Assembly (NCBI GenBank): GCA_023151115.1
Contig: JAKLJP010000020.1
Coordinates: forward strand, 96,873-160,872
Length of the DNA stretch: 64,000 nt
Source of the DNA: Anaerolineae bacterium
GTDB taxonomy: Bacteria; Chloroflexota; Anaerolineae; 4572-78; J111
Direction of reading: 5' to 3'
Shown: in pieces, positions 8,074 through 17,178 of the stretch
How positions within the stretch are numbered: the stretch's first letter is position 1
How the letters are laid out: each line of letters opens with the position of its first letter
The notes under the pieces: model-generated
The model's database searches: none
Seen by the model: only the letters and a program-made list of their open reading frames with translations
Told to the model about the DNA's origin: nothing
Program-made: the position numbers and the translations under genes

Positions 8074-9414
8074 ATGAACACCAAAATTGCTATCCTCGAA
8101 ACAAACCTGAACAATTTCAATCCTACTATCCGCGCTGAAGCTTTGCATGAATTACTAACCCTGGCCGACCAGGGCAAAATCGAACTGCCCCCTCTGGCCG
8201 AAGTGGCCAACATGCACTGCCACACCTTTTTTTCGTTCAACGGTTACGGTCATTCGCCCACGTCGCTGGCCTGGCTGGCCCGGCGGCGGGGGATCAAGCT
8301 GTTGGGCAGTGTGGACTTTGATGTGCTGGACGCGGTGGAGGAATTTCTAACCGCCTGCGATGCTGTCGGAGTGCGTGGCAGCGCCGGCATTGAAACGCGA
8401 GTTTTTATCCCCGAATTTGCCACCCGCGAAATCAACTCGCCGGGTGAGCCGGGGGTGTATTATCATATGGGCATCGGCTTTACCTCCGGCCAGGCCCCGG
8501 CCTCTGTTGCCCCGATTCTGGCCGATATGCGCCGCCGGGCCGAAGCACGAAATAAGGATATGGTTGCCCGGATTAACGCCTACCTGTCGCCGGTGAGCGT
8601 GGATTATGAGCAGGATGTTTTACCGCTCACCCCACGCGGCAATGCTACCGAACGACACATGCTGCAAGCCTACACCCAGGCCGCTGAACGTGGCGCGTCC
8701 GATCCGGCGGCTTTCTGGGCCGGCAAGCTCAACCTGCCGCTTGACCAGGTGACCGCCCAGATAGGAGATAAACCCAAATTTCAAAATATAATTCGGGCCA
8801 AATTGATGAAAAAAGGCGGGGTGGGCTATGTCCAGCCGGGTCCTCAAACCTTCCCCAACGTCGAGGAGTTTCACCAGTTTATTATCGCCTGTGGGGCGCT
8901 GCCCTGCGCGGCCTGGCTGGATGGCATGTCGGCGGGCGAGCAGGCCATTGAGGAATTATTGACCCTGCTGATTGATAAAGGCGCAGTCGCTTTGAATATT
9001 ATCCCCGATCGCAACTGGAACATTGCCGACCCCGACCAGAAACGGGTGAAAGTGCAAAAGCTGTACGAAGTGGTCGAACTGGCCCAAAAGCTGGATTTGC
9101 CTTTGAACATCGGCACCGAGATGAACGCCTACGGTCAAAAGTGGCTGGACGATTTCGACGCGCCGGAACTGGCCCCGGTACGAGCGGCGTTTCTGGATGG
9201 TGCTTATTTCATTTACGGCCATACTATAGCCCAGCGGGCGCTGGGGCTGGGCTATCAAAGCGATTGGGCCGAGATCCATTTACCGAGCCGCCGCGAGCGC
9301 AACGAATTTTATGCTGCCTTGGGCCGGCGGGTCGAACCGGGCGCGGTGGGTCGAGCTAGACTGTCGCAAGTAAATACGGCTGCAAACCCGGCAGATATTT
9401 TGTCGCTTTTATGA
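8074..9414 (+). CDS. PHP-domain (polymerase and histidinol phosphatase) metal-dependent hydrolase
   Basis: A 446-residue protein with a PHP fold. The first metal motif is NMHCHTFFSFNGYGHSP (His48, His50), followed by GSVDFDVLDAVEEF, GIETRVFIPEF, a Glu in GTEMNAY and a late histidine in FIYGHTIAQRALGLGY. PHP proteins hydrolyse phosphoesters at a trinuclear metal site; the substrate here is unknown. A helical N-terminal region (1-40, LRAEALHELLTLADQG-like) precedes the fold. It sits in the sugar island between an aldolase and dehydrogenase genes, so a sugar phosphate is a reasonable guess only. Confidence 0.78.
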   Translation: MNTKIAILETNLNNFNPTIRAEALHELLTLADQGKIELPPLAEVANMHCHTFFSFNGYGHSPTSLAWLARRRGIKLLGSVDFDVLDAVEEFLTACDAVGVRGSAGIETRVFIPEFATREINSPGEPGVYYHMGIGFTSGQAPASVAPILADMRRRAEARNKDMVARINAYLSPVSVDYEQDVLPLTPRGNATERHMLQAYTQAAERGASDPAAFWAGKLNLPLDQVTAQIGDKPKFQNIIRAKLMKKGGVGYVQPGPQTFPNVEEFHQFIIACGALPCAAWLDGMSAGEQAIEELLTLLIDKGAVALNIIPDRNWNIADPDQKRVKVQKLYEVVELAQKLDLPLNIGTEMNAYGQKWLDDFDAPELAPVRAAFLDGAYFIYGHTIAQRALGLGYQSDWAEIHLPSRRERNEFYAALGRRVEPGAVGRARLSQVNTAANPADILSLL

Positions 9415-9737
9415 CCATCTTGACAATATCATTTTACCCCGATCTGCCGATATAGCCCGCCCCGCGATGAATCGCAGGGCTAAATAACGGCATCCGATAA
9501 ATCGGACTAAAGTCTTGGGATGAAGTAGCCCGATTAATCGGGCGCAGTTGGGTAGCCCGGCGAGTTCATCGCCGGGCGAACGTCGGAAAAAATAGGTGGT
9601 GGGGTCAAAATTTTTCCCGAAAAATGTGGCGTTGTCGAACTATCCTATCCAAATAGGTAAAGTTAAAGAGATATAATAATCAGGGGGAACTTTTGAAAAT
9701 AAAACTTATAACCTAACCACATCAGAAGGAAACAACT
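9415..9737. repeat. 323-base gap: REP-like nested palindromes and a promoter -10
   Basis: From 9453 to 9586 there are three back-to-back palindromic units of the form tagcccg...gcgatgaatcgc...gggcta, ccgataaatcgg and cccggcgagttcatcgccggg. They resemble clustered REP elements. After them, TATAAT at 9672-9677 is a good -10 box without a convincing -35, and CCTATccaaATAGG at 9644-9657 is a small inverted repeat at the -35 position that could bind an activator or repressor. GAAGGA precedes the ATG at 9738. Confidence 0.6.
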
Positions 9738-11459
9738 ATGTCTGACAAATTAAGCCGCTTTCGCCAGGCTACCGAAATCTCAAACACGAATCGTATGTGG
9801 CCGCTCTATGGCGCAGGTTTTGAAAATCTGGGCCGGAATGGCCAGCCAATCACCGCAGAGATTCCCTCTTACGGCCCCGATGAGTTATTAGTCCGCCACG
9901 ATGCCTGCGGCATTTGCTTCTCCGACATCAAGGTCATCAATGCCGGCGAACAGCATCCGCGTATTTTCCGGGATATGAAAAAAGAGCCGGTGGTGTTGGG
10001 CCACGAGGTGGCGATGACCGTCGTTGGCGTGGGCGAAAACCTGCGTGACCAGTACAAGGTAGGGGACCGACTGATCATTCAGGCCGACATTTATTATCAC
10101 GGGGTCAACTACGCTTACGGCTATATGATCCAGGGCGGTATGTCGCAATACAATGTGATTGATCAGCGTATCCTCAACGGAGATGACGGCAACTACCTTA
10201 TCCCGGTGCAGCCGCAGACGGGCTACGCCGAAAGCGCCCTGGCCGAACCATGGGCCTGTGTGATTGCCGCTTATCACTTGCGCTATCGAATCGGCCTCAA
10301 GCCCGGTGGGACTACCTGGATCATTGGAACCGCCGCCGCCAGAAATGACTGCTTTTTTAGCGCGGGTTTTGATGAAAAAGCCCATCCTCAACGCATCGTT
10401 TTAACCAATCCACCGGCAACTCTGGCCAACCGCTTGAAGGAACAGGCCGCGTCGTTAGGGATTGAAGTGCAGGAAAGTTCGCTGGCCGCAATCCAGGCCG
10501 AAGTGCCGGGTGGGGCGTTAGCCTTTGACGATATTATCATTCTTGGCCCTGACCCTGACCTGATTGAAGCCGCCAGTCCTTATCTGGCCGATTTTGGGAT
10601 TGTCGCCTTGATAGCCGATACACCGCTACCGCGACCGATCCAGGTGGATATGGGCCGGGTGCATTACAACCGCTGGACTTATGTCGGCGGGCCCGGGCCG
10701 GATATTGCGCGGGCCTACAGTGATCACAAAGTCCGCTCGGAATTAAAGCCGGGCGGCAAAACCTGGTTTGTGGGCGCGGGCGGGCCGATGGGCCAGATGC
10801 ATGTGCAGCGGGCCGTCCAACTGCCCCAGCCGCCGGCGCTGCTCCTCTGTACCGATTTGGTTCAGGAGCGTTTGGACGCGCTGGAGGATATGTTGGGGGC
10901 GGAGGCCCGTGCTAAGGGCATCCACTTTGTCTGCCTATGCGTTCAGGACCCTGATTATCGGCAGAAGTTGGCTGAATTGGCCGGCAGTGGATTTGATGAT
11001 ATTATCGGGTTGGTGCCGGTTCCTCCGGTTATTAGCGAGTCGGCAGCCTATTTGGCCCGCGATGGGGTGATGAACGTCTTTGCCGGGGTTAAGCGCGGCA
11101 CGATGGTCACGCTCGATTTGAGCGGCGTCTACTTGGATAACAAACGGTTCATCGGCCACACCGCCTCCACCATTGAAGATTTGCGGCTGATGCTGCGTGA
11201 AACCGAAGCGGGCCACCTTTCGCCCAACCGCTCGGTGGCGGCGATTGGCTCGCTTGAAGCGGCCAAAGAGGGCTACCTGGCCGTGCGTGATGCCAAATTT
11301 CCGGGCAAGGTGGTGATCTTCCCCCAGATCAAGGATTTTCCGCTGACCGCTTTGCCGGATTTGAAAGAGAAATTGCCCACCGTCTACGCCAGGTTAAAAG
11401 ACGGCCACGAGTGGACAGTCGAGGCGGAGGAAGAGTTTTTGAAGCTGATGCTACCGTAG
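9738..11459 (+). CDS. large medium-chain dehydrogenase/reductase family protein, paralogue 1 (sorbose-1-phosphate reductase-like)
   Basis: A 573-residue Zn-dehydrogenase-like protein. The N-terminal GroES-like part has the catalytic zinc motif CGICFSDIKV (Cys60 as expected ligand) and LGHEVAMTVVG (His89, Glu90). The usual four-cysteine structural-zinc lobe is missing. The protein is about 200 residues longer than a normal family member: it has two nucleotide-fold-like segments, a degenerate one at GGTTWIIGTAAARND (about 196-210) and a canonical one at GGKTWFVGAGGPMGQMHVQ (about 338-356). A long partial Rossmann insertion between them gives the extra length. The paralogue at 12627 has the same layout. 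L-sorbose-1-phosphate reductase is the nearest recognised family; the true substrate is uncertain. Confidence 0.75.
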   Translation: MSDKLSRFRQATEISNTNRMWPLYGAGFENLGRNGQPITAEIPSYGPDELLVRHDACGICFSDIKVINAGEQHPRIFRDMKKEPVVLGHEVAMTVVGVGENLRDQYKVGDRLIIQADIYYHGVNYAYGYMIQGGMSQYNVIDQRILNGDDGNYLIPVQPQTGYAESALAEPWACVIAAYHLRYRIGLKPGGTTWIIGTAAARNDCFFSAGFDEKAHPQRIVLTNPPATLANRLKEQAASLGIEVQESSLAAIQAEVPGGALAFDDIIILGPDPDLIEAASPYLADFGIVALIADTPLPRPIQVDMGRVHYNRWTYVGGPGPDIARAYSDHKVRSELKPGGKTWFVGAGGPMGQMHVQRAVQLPQPPALLLCTDLVQERLDALEDMLGAEARAKGIHFVCLCVQDPDYRQKLAELAGSGFDDIIGLVPVPPVISESAAYLARDGVMNVFAGVKRGTMVTLDLSGVYLDNKRFIGHTASTIEDLRLMLRETEAGHLSPNRSVAAIGSLEAAKEGYLAVRDAKFPGKVVIFPQIKDFPLTALPDLKEKLPTVYARLKDGHEWTVEAEEEFLKLMLP

Positions 11460-11462
11460 GAG

Positions 11463-11529
11463 CAGCAGGGGTGCAGGGGGGCAGAGGAGAATTTTCTCCC
11501 CTGCGCCTCTGCTCCCCTGCACCCCTGCT
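11463..11529. repeat. tandem-unit hairpin (gcaggggtg / cacccctgc)
   Basis: Arms of 8-9 base units rich in gcaggggtgcagggg and the complement flank the loop gaggagaattttctccc. The same loop sequence with slightly different arms occurs at 45928-45996 and inside cobN near 51900-51985. Confidence 0.8.
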
Positions 11530-11544
11530 TATATTTGGAGGTAT

Positions 11545-12336
11545 ATGACTAAATTACTACAAGATCGCATCGCCCTCGTCACCGGCGGGGCGCAGGGATT
11601 AGGCCAGGCGATTTGCCAGCGCCTTGCTGCCGAAGGCTGTCACGTGGTGGTGGCCGATTTGAACGAAGAAGCCGCCGCCACCACCGCTGCTGAAATTGCC
11701 GCGACCACAAACCGCCAAACTTTGGCCGTCAAAGTGGATGTGACCGATGAGAGCCAGGTGGAAGCGATGGTGGACCAAACGCTGAAAAAATTTGGCCGGC
11801 TGGATATTGCCGTATCCAACGCCGGCGTGCTCATCGCCGAGGAAATTACCGAGTTTCCGGCGGAAAAATGGCGGGTGGTCATGAATGTCAACCTGTTTGG
11901 CTACTTTCTCACCGCCAAACACGCCGCCCGGCCCATGAAAGCGCAAGGCAAAGGCGTAATTATTCAAATCAACTCCAAGTCGGGCAAAAAGGGCAGCTTT
12001 AAAAATTCGGCTTACGCCGCCAGCAAATTTGGCGGGATTGGCCTGACCCAGAGCATCGCCCTCGATCTGGCCGAGTTTGGGGTGCGGGTCAATGCCGTCT
12101 GCCCCGGCAATTTGCTCGACTCGCCGCTGTGGGTAAACTCCTTGTACAGCCAATATGCCAAAAAATGGGGCATCACCGAAGCCGAGGTGCGCCAGAAATA
12201 CGTGGACCAGGTGCCGATGAAACGCGGTTGCACCTACGAAGATGTCTGCAATGTGGTGGTCTTTTTGGCTTCGGATCAAGCCGGCTATATGACCGGTCAG
12301 GCCATCAATGTGACCGGCGGTCAGGAGATGCGCTAG
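11545..12336 (+). CDS. short-chain dehydrogenase, sorbitol-6-phosphate 2-dehydrogenase-like
   Basis: A 263-residue classical SDR. It has the cofactor motif TGGAQGLG (13-20), an acidic residue after beta-2 (VVVADLN, Asp38) that favours NAD(H), SNAG at 91-94, catalytic Ser144 and YxxxK at Tyr157-Lys161. The stretches IIQINSKSGKKGS, KFGGIGLTQS, ALDLAEFGV, VPMKRGCTYEDV and INVTGGQEM follow the pattern I recall for E. coli SrlD. The likely reaction is NAD-linked interconversion of a polyol (phosphate) and ketose (phosphate). It is flanked by two paralogous dehydrogenase-like genes, implying one functional unit. GGAGG precedes the ATG. Confidence 0.85.
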   Translation: MTKLLQDRIALVTGGAQGLGQAICQRLAAEGCHVVVADLNEEAAATTAAEIAATTNRQTLAVKVDVTDESQVEAMVDQTLKKFGRLDIAVSNAGVLIAEEITEFPAEKWRVVMNVNLFGYFLTAKHAARPMKAQGKGVIIQINSKSGKKGSFKNSAYAASKFGGIGLTQSIALDLAEFGVRVNAVCPGNLLDSPLWVNSLYSQYAKKWGITEAEVRQKYVDQVPMKRGCTYEDVCNVVVFLASDQAGYMTGQAINVTGGQEMR

Positions 12337-12391
12337 TTCGACCGCCGACCGCTGACCGCCGCCGGTGTGACTGGTCCTTAAAATCTTTCGC

Positions 12392-12545
12392 CGGGATTGG
12401 GGGATTTGGGGATTTTTTCTATTTTTAATCCCCCAAGGCCCTGGGTCTACAAGATGGGATTTTAACACAGAGGGCACAAAGAAGGCACAGAGACCGCAGA
12501 GTTTCTCAGTGAACTTTGTGTCTTCTCCGTGTGCTCTGTGTTCCA
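12392..12545. repeat. two adjacent tandem-unit hairpins
   Basis: First (12392-12436): gggattgggggatttgggg against aatccccc. Second (12470-12545): acacagagggcacaaagaaggcacagag against the complementary run ending gtgctctgtgtt. They fill most of the 290-base gap; I see no promoter consensus there. Confidence 0.75.
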
Positions 12546-12626
12546 TTCTCCTTCTTCCCATTAAGTGAACCCAGTGCCATCCCCCAATCCCGGCCCCATA
12601 GTTTTCTCAAGGGGGAACCAATTTAC

Positions 12627-14384
12627 ATGGGGGATAAATTAAACACATACCGCCGGGCCGCCGAGTTGGGCCGGGAAAATCGCCTGTGGCCTTTGTACGG
12701 CGCAGGCTTTGACAATCTGGGCCAGGATGGCCAGCCCATTACGGTAGACATCCCGACCTACGGCCCGGATGAACTCCTGGTGCGGCACGACGCCTGCGGG
12801 ATTTGCTTTTCTGACATTAAAGTGATCAACGCCGGCGAGGAGCATCCCCGCATCTTCCGCGATATGAAGAAAGAGCCGGTGGTCCTGGGCCACGAAGTCA
12901 CCTTAACCGTCGTCGGGGTCGGCGAGAATTTGCGCGACCAGTATAAGATCGGGCAGCGGTTCATCGTTCAGGCGGAAATTTACGTCAACGGGGTGAACTT
13001 GGCTTACGGCTACATGCTCCAGGGCGGCATGTCGCAGTACAGCGTGATTGATGACCGGGTGCTCAAGGGCGACGACGGCAATTATCTGCTGCCCGTCCAG
13101 CCGGAAACAGGCTACGCCGAGAGCGCCCTGGCCGAACCGTGGGCCTGTGTCATTGCCACCTATAACCAAACCTATCGCACCGGGCTGAAACCGGGCGGTT
13201 TCACCTGGTTAATCGGCACGCCTGACAGCAGAGATGATTATTTTTTTAGCGCCGGGATGGACGATCAAAACCATCCGGCCCGATTGGGTCTGACCGATGT
13301 GCCGGAAGCCTTCGCCGCCCGGCTGCGGGAACAGGCCGCCCGCTGGCAAATCGAGGTGGTTGAGATTCGGTTGGACCGGCTGAAACTGGAAGATGATCGG
13401 CTGCGGCACGAGCCGGGCGGTCTATTCCTTGACCCGTTACCGCCGGCGTTTGACGACATCATTGTGTTGGGTTCCGACCCGAATTTAATCGAAGCGGTAG
13501 CGCCCCACCTGGCCCACTTTGGTATTATCGCTATCGTCACCGATACTCCCCTGCCTCGACCCGTGCAGGTAGATATTGGTCAGGTTCATTACCACCGTTC
13601 CCTTTACATCGGCGGCGCTGGCCCTGATATTGCCGGGGTGTACAGCCGCCAGCCGGTGCGCTCCGAGTTGAAGGCGGGGGGCAAAACCTGGCTGGTCGGC
13701 GCGGGTGGGCCGATGGGCCACATGCACGTTCAGCGGACGCTGCAAATGGACAATCCCCCGGCCACCTTGCTCTGCACGGCCTTGACCTGGCACCGGCTGG
13801 GCACGATTGAGAGTGAATTTGGGGCCAGGGCCGTCGCCAAAAACATAGATTTTATTTGCCTCAGCGCCGACGCCGAAGATTACCAGGAGCGGCTGGCCGA
13901 GGTAGCCGGCGAGGGCTTTGACGATATTATTGTGCTGGCTCCTTCGGTGGCCGCCGTGGCCGATGCATCTAATTATCTGGCTCAGGGTGGGATGATGAAT
14001 GTTTTTGCCGGGTTGAAACGGGGCACGATGGTCACACTGGACCTGAACCTGGTCTGCCAGCGCGGGATTCGGATTATCGGCCATTCCGGCTCAACCATTG
14101 CCGATTTGCGGCTGATGCTGGATCAGGTGGAAAGCGGACGGCTGTCGCCCAATCACACGGTGGCGGCGGTTGGCTCGCTCGAAGCGGCCCGCGCCGGGTA
14201 TTATGCGGTGCGTGATGCGACGTTCCCCGGTAAAATTGTTATCTTTCCGCACATCAAAGAGTTTCCACTGACACCGCTGGCTGAGTTGAAAGACAAGCTG
14301 CCCACCGTCTATGCTAAATTGAAAGATGGCCGGGAGTGGACGCTTGAAGCCGAACAGGAGTTTTTGGAGCTGATGCTGCCATGA
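12627..14384 (+). CDS. large medium-chain dehydrogenase/reductase family protein, paralogue 2
   Basis: A 585-residue paralogue of the protein at 9738, nearly superimposable over its whole length. It has CGICFSDIKV, LGHEVTLTVVG, the degenerate GGFTWLIGTPDSRDD segment and the canonical GGKTWLVGAGGPMGHMHVQ nucleotide motif. I choose ATG 12627 because GGGGGA lies 10 bases upstream and the residues after it (MGDKLNTYRRAAELG) align with the start of paralogue 1; the open frame extends upstream only through a repeat. The two copies differ mostly by a short insertion near residues 235-255 (LKLEDDRLRHEPGG). Tandem copies around one SDR could be two subunits or two specificities. Confidence 0.75.
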   Translation: MGDKLNTYRRAAELGRENRLWPLYGAGFDNLGQDGQPITVDIPTYGPDELLVRHDACGICFSDIKVINAGEEHPRIFRDMKKEPVVLGHEVTLTVVGVGENLRDQYKIGQRFIVQAEIYVNGVNLAYGYMLQGGMSQYSVIDDRVLKGDDGNYLLPVQPETGYAESALAEPWACVIATYNQTYRTGLKPGGFTWLIGTPDSRDDYFFSAGMDDQNHPARLGLTDVPEAFAARLREQAARWQIEVVEIRLDRLKLEDDRLRHEPGGLFLDPLPPAFDDIIVLGSDPNLIEAVAPHLAHFGIIAIVTDTPLPRPVQVDIGQVHYHRSLYIGGAGPDIAGVYSRQPVRSELKAGGKTWLVGAGGPMGHMHVQRTLQMDNPPATLLCTALTWHRLGTIESEFGARAVAKNIDFICLSADAEDYQERLAEVAGEGFDDIIVLAPSVAAVADASNYLAQGGMMNVFAGLKRGTMVTLDLNLVCQRGIRIIGHSGSTIADLRLMLDQVESGRLSPNHTVAAVGSLEAARAGYYAVRDATFPGKIVIFPHIKEFPLTPLAELKDKLPTVYAKLKDGREWTLEAEQEFLELMLP

Positions 14385-14433
14385 ATTTCCAGCCCTCTTG
14401 TTCCTAACCTGGACAAGCCAGAGTCAAAAGATT

Positions 14434-14508
14434 TCTCTCGCAAAGGCGCAAAGACGCAAAGGTTTTTAATAATTTTTTCTTGGCGTTCTTGGCGACTTTG
14501 CGTGAGAT
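14434..14508. repeat. tandem-unit hairpin (cgcaaag / ctttgcg)
   Basis: The run ctcgcaaaggcgcaaagacgcaaagg is matched by a complementary run ending gactttgcgtgag. The loop is A/T-rich. It lies between the dehydrogenase and aldolase genes. Confidence 0.75.
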
Positions 14509-14587
14509 TTTCTTGCTCAATGGGCAAGAATTCTATTTCTAAGGCGCTAATTCGGATTGGATGGAAGGGGGCCGAAAGGGAAGACCG

Positions 14588-15868
14588 ATGAGATTTTCAT
14601 TAATGCCTCCGCGTGATCAAATTGTTACCTTGATGGAACGGATATATGGCAACGGGATGACCACCACCTCTGGCGGCAATCTCTCCATTTTGGATGACAA
14701 TGGTGATCTTTGGATTACCCCGGCCGGGATTGATAAGGGCCGGTTAACGCCCGAAGATATTGTTTGTGTTAAACCTGATCACCAGGCTGAAGGCAAACAT
14801 GCCCCTTCTTCGGAGTACCCTTTTCATCGCACCATTTATGAACGCCGGCCTGACATTCGCGCTATTGCCCATGCTCACCCTCCGGCGCTGGTTTCTTTTA
14901 GTATTGTGGGCGAGATACCCAATCCGCGGATTATTCCGCAAGCTTATCATGTTTGCGGGGCAGTCGGCTTTGCCCCCTACGCCACGCCCGGCACCTGGGA
15001 GTTAGGGGAAAACATTGCCGCTACCTTTGCCCAGGGCTTTAACGTCATTTTGCTGGAAAATCATGGCGTAGTCACCGGCGGAGCCGATTTGCTGGAAGCA
15101 TTCCAGCGGCTGGAAACGCTCGATTTTTGTGCCCGTACTCTTATTCAAGCCAGTGGATTGGGGCCGGTCCAGTCTCTCACCGATACCCAAATCGAACTGT
15201 TTTATGGGCGTGACAACCGCTGGCCTGAGTTTACCCCGGAATCGGCCAGCAGCCAGGAACGGGAACTACGCAAGCAGATGGTGCAAATTGTCCATCGGGC
15301 TTATGAGCATCGCTTGATGACCAGCACCGAGGGCACTTTATCGGCCAGAGTTGATGCGCAATCCTTTTTGATCACCCCCTACGGGGTTGACCGGAAATAT
15401 TTAGGGGTTGAAGATGTCGTGCTGGTCAAAGAAGGCCGGCGAGAACAGCATAAACTGCCCAGCCGGTCGGTCTTATTGCATCAAATCATTTATCGAGACC
15501 ACCCCGAAGTGGGTTGTATTATCTCGGCTCAATCGCCGAATGTTTTGGCCTACAGTGTGGCGGCCCGACAATTTGATACCCGGACCATCCCCGAAAGCTA
15601 TATTCTCTTGAGAAACATCCCCATCATCCCTTACGAGCAGCTTTATACAACGCCTGAATCTGTTTCAGCGGTGCTGTCTAAGGAGACCCCGGTTATCTTG
15701 GTGCAAAATGATGTGGTGTTGACGACAGGAGCCAACGTGTTACAGGCTTTTGACCGGCTTGAAGTGGCTGATTTTAGCGCCAAAGCTTTGGTCAATTCAT
15801 TACGAATAGGGGAACTAAAGCCGATCAGCGAAGAAGCGGTTAAAGATTTGGAGACTAAGTTTCTGTAG
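14588..15868 (+). CDS. tandem class II aldolase protein with a degenerate second domain
   Basis: A two-domain class II aldolase/adducin protein. Domain 1 (about 1-200) is complete: GNGMTTTSGGNLS, an acid in SSEYPFHRTIY, metal ligands in AHAHPPALV and a third His in LLENHGVVTGG. Domain 2 (about 220-425) keeps the fold (RLMTSTEGTLSARV, LITPYGVDRKYL) but the HAHP equivalent reads SAQSP and the third-ligand NHG reads NDV, so it cannot bind the catalytic metal in the usual way. It is probably a structural or regulatory pseudo-domain. ATG 14588 is preferred because AGGGAAG lies just upstream; ATG 14561 and 14603 are in frame. Substrate is likely a sugar-1-phosphate of this island. Confidence 0.8.
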   Translation: MRFSLMPPRDQIVTLMERIYGNGMTTTSGGNLSILDDNGDLWITPAGIDKGRLTPEDIVCVKPDHQAEGKHAPSSEYPFHRTIYERRPDIRAIAHAHPPALVSFSIVGEIPNPRIIPQAYHVCGAVGFAPYATPGTWELGENIAATFAQGFNVILLENHGVVTGGADLLEAFQRLETLDFCARTLIQASGLGPVQSLTDTQIELFYGRDNRWPEFTPESASSQERELRKQMVQIVHRAYEHRLMTSTEGTLSARVDAQSFLITPYGVDRKYLGVEDVVLVKEGRREQHKLPSRSVLLHQIIYRDHPEVGCIISAQSPNVLAYSVAARQFDTRTIPESYILLRNIPIIPYEQLYTTPESVSAVLSKETPVILVQNDVVLTTGANVLQAFDRLEVADFSAKALVNSLRIGELKPISEEAVKDLETKFL

Positions 15869-15920
15869 TGACAAGGTTAAAAGTTTTAAGGTTGGTAGCT
15901 CAAAAATAATAGATTCGTTC

Positions 15921-15949
15921 TTGACAAGCGGGGTTTTTTGTGTTACTCT
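15921..15949 (+). promoter_or_regulatory. promoter for the LacI-type regulator
   Basis: TTGACA at 15921-15926 and TACTCT at 15944-15949 are separated by 17 bases. The -10 is weak. The operator palindrome begins 10 bases after it, where a bound repressor would block transcription. Confidence 0.6.
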
Positions 15950-15958
15950 CTGGAAAGC

Positions 15959-15978
15959 AACCGCTTACGTAAGCGGTT
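15959..15978. promoter_or_regulatory. perfect 20-bp LacI-family operator
   Basis: AACCGCTTACGTAAGCGGTT is its own reverse complement with a central CG, the classic layout of a LacI/PurR family site. A partial copy (cggttacgtaaag) overlaps its right end. It lies between the promoter and the LacI gene, so autoregulation is likely. Confidence 0.85.
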
Positions 15979-16021
15979 ACGTAAAGTGTTAATTACTGTG
16001 CTACGAGGATGTAGTTTCTAA

Positions 16022-17131
16022 ATGGCTAGAGTAAATATTAGAGACGTAGCTGATCGAGCGGGAGTTTCTACCGCTACCGTCTCGCATGTAATTAACCAGA
16101 CCCGCTTTGTGAGCGAAGAAACTCGCCGCAGGGTCTTAGAGGCTGTTGAACTCCTCAATTATCACCCCAGCACTATCGCCCGTGGCCTGGCCACCAAATC
16201 TACCCAAACTATTGGTCTCATCATTTCTGATATCACCAACCCTTTTTTTACGGCTGTGGCCCGAGGGGTTGAAGATGAATTTAATCAACACGGCTACCAC
16301 ACCATCTTCTGCAACACCGATGAAGACCCCGCCCGTGAAGATGAATATCTCCGCCTGCTGTTTGCCCACCAAATTGATGGTTTAATTATTGCGCCAACTG
16401 GCGTCCACTCCGAGCGTCTCATCCGCATGGCCGAGGCCGAAGTACCCATTGTCTTGCTGGACCGCAGCGCGCCTGGCATCACTGCCCCCCTGGTTGGAGT
16501 TGATAACGAAAATGGGGCCTATCAGGCCACCCGCTACTTAATCGAGTTGGGCCATCGCCGGATTGGGATTTTGACCGGCCTGGAAACCATTTCTACCCTG
16601 GCCATGCGCGTTAATGGCTATAAACATGCGTTGCAAGAAGCCGGCCTGCCTATTGACGAGTCCCTGATTGTTCGGGCCGACCCCCGCTTTCACAAAAACC
16701 AGCTCTATCTGGCGGAATTGTCCCTGTTAGACTCTATTACCAACCTCCAAATGACGCCGAGCGCCTTTCTGGCCCTGCAAAAACTGTTAGATCTGCCCGA
16801 CCGCCCTACAGCCCTTTTTGTAACCAACAACCAAATGACATTGGGTACTTTGCAGGCCATGCGCCAAAGAAAGTTGCGCTGTCCAGAGGACATCTCGCTG
16901 GTTAGTTTTGACGATCACGATTGGGCGCCGCTTTTTATGCCGCCCCTAACGGTAGTTCGCCAGCCTACTTATGAACTGGGCCAATGGGCCGCCAAACTGT
17001 TGCTGAAGCTTATCAGCCATCAGCCCTTTGAAACGCCGGCTCCGTTACCCGTGCAATTGGTGATTAGAGAATCGTGTCGACAATTGTTAAACGTAAATCA
17101 TGATTCTTTAAACCTGGCCCTTGAAATGTAG
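16022..17131 (+). CDS. LacI family transcriptional regulator
   Basis: A 369-residue repressor. The DNA-binding helix-turn-helix is at 3-25 (VNIRDVADRAGVSTATVSHV), the hinge helix is near 50-58 (STIARGLATK), and a periplasmic-binding-protein-like sensor domain follows (GLIISDITNPFFTAVARG, GLIIAPTG, LLDRSAPG, VSFDDHDWAPL). A roughly 30-residue insertion with LSLLDSITNLQMTPSAFL at about 235-265 lengthens the sensor domain compared with typical 335-345-residue members. It sits upstream of a ribose-type importer and downstream of a perfect operator, so it most likely represses 16022-20913. Confidence 0.93.
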   Translation: MARVNIRDVADRAGVSTATVSHVINQTRFVSEETRRRVLEAVELLNYHPSTIARGLATKSTQTIGLIISDITNPFFTAVARGVEDEFNQHGYHTIFCNTDEDPAREDEYLRLLFAHQIDGLIIAPTGVHSERLIRMAEAEVPIVLLDRSAPGITAPLVGVDNENGAYQATRYLIELGHRRIGILTGLETISTLAMRVNGYKHALQEAGLPIDESLIVRADPRFHKNQLYLAELSLLDSITNLQMTPSAFLALQKLLDLPDRPTALFVTNNQMTLGTLQAMRQRKLRCPEDISLVSFDDHDWAPLFMPPLTVVRQPTYELGQWAAKLLLKLISHQPFETPAPLPVQLVIRESCRQLLNVNHDSLNLALEM

Positions 17132-17178
17132 TCTTATTGAAAAGAAATAGGTTGCTTTGACAATTTAGGGGATAATCT

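Noticed and set aside
12516..12626. Extended N-terminus of the second dehydrogenase paralogue
   Set aside because: The extra 37 codons are repeat sequence. ATG 12627 has a ribosome-binding site and aligns with paralogue 1.
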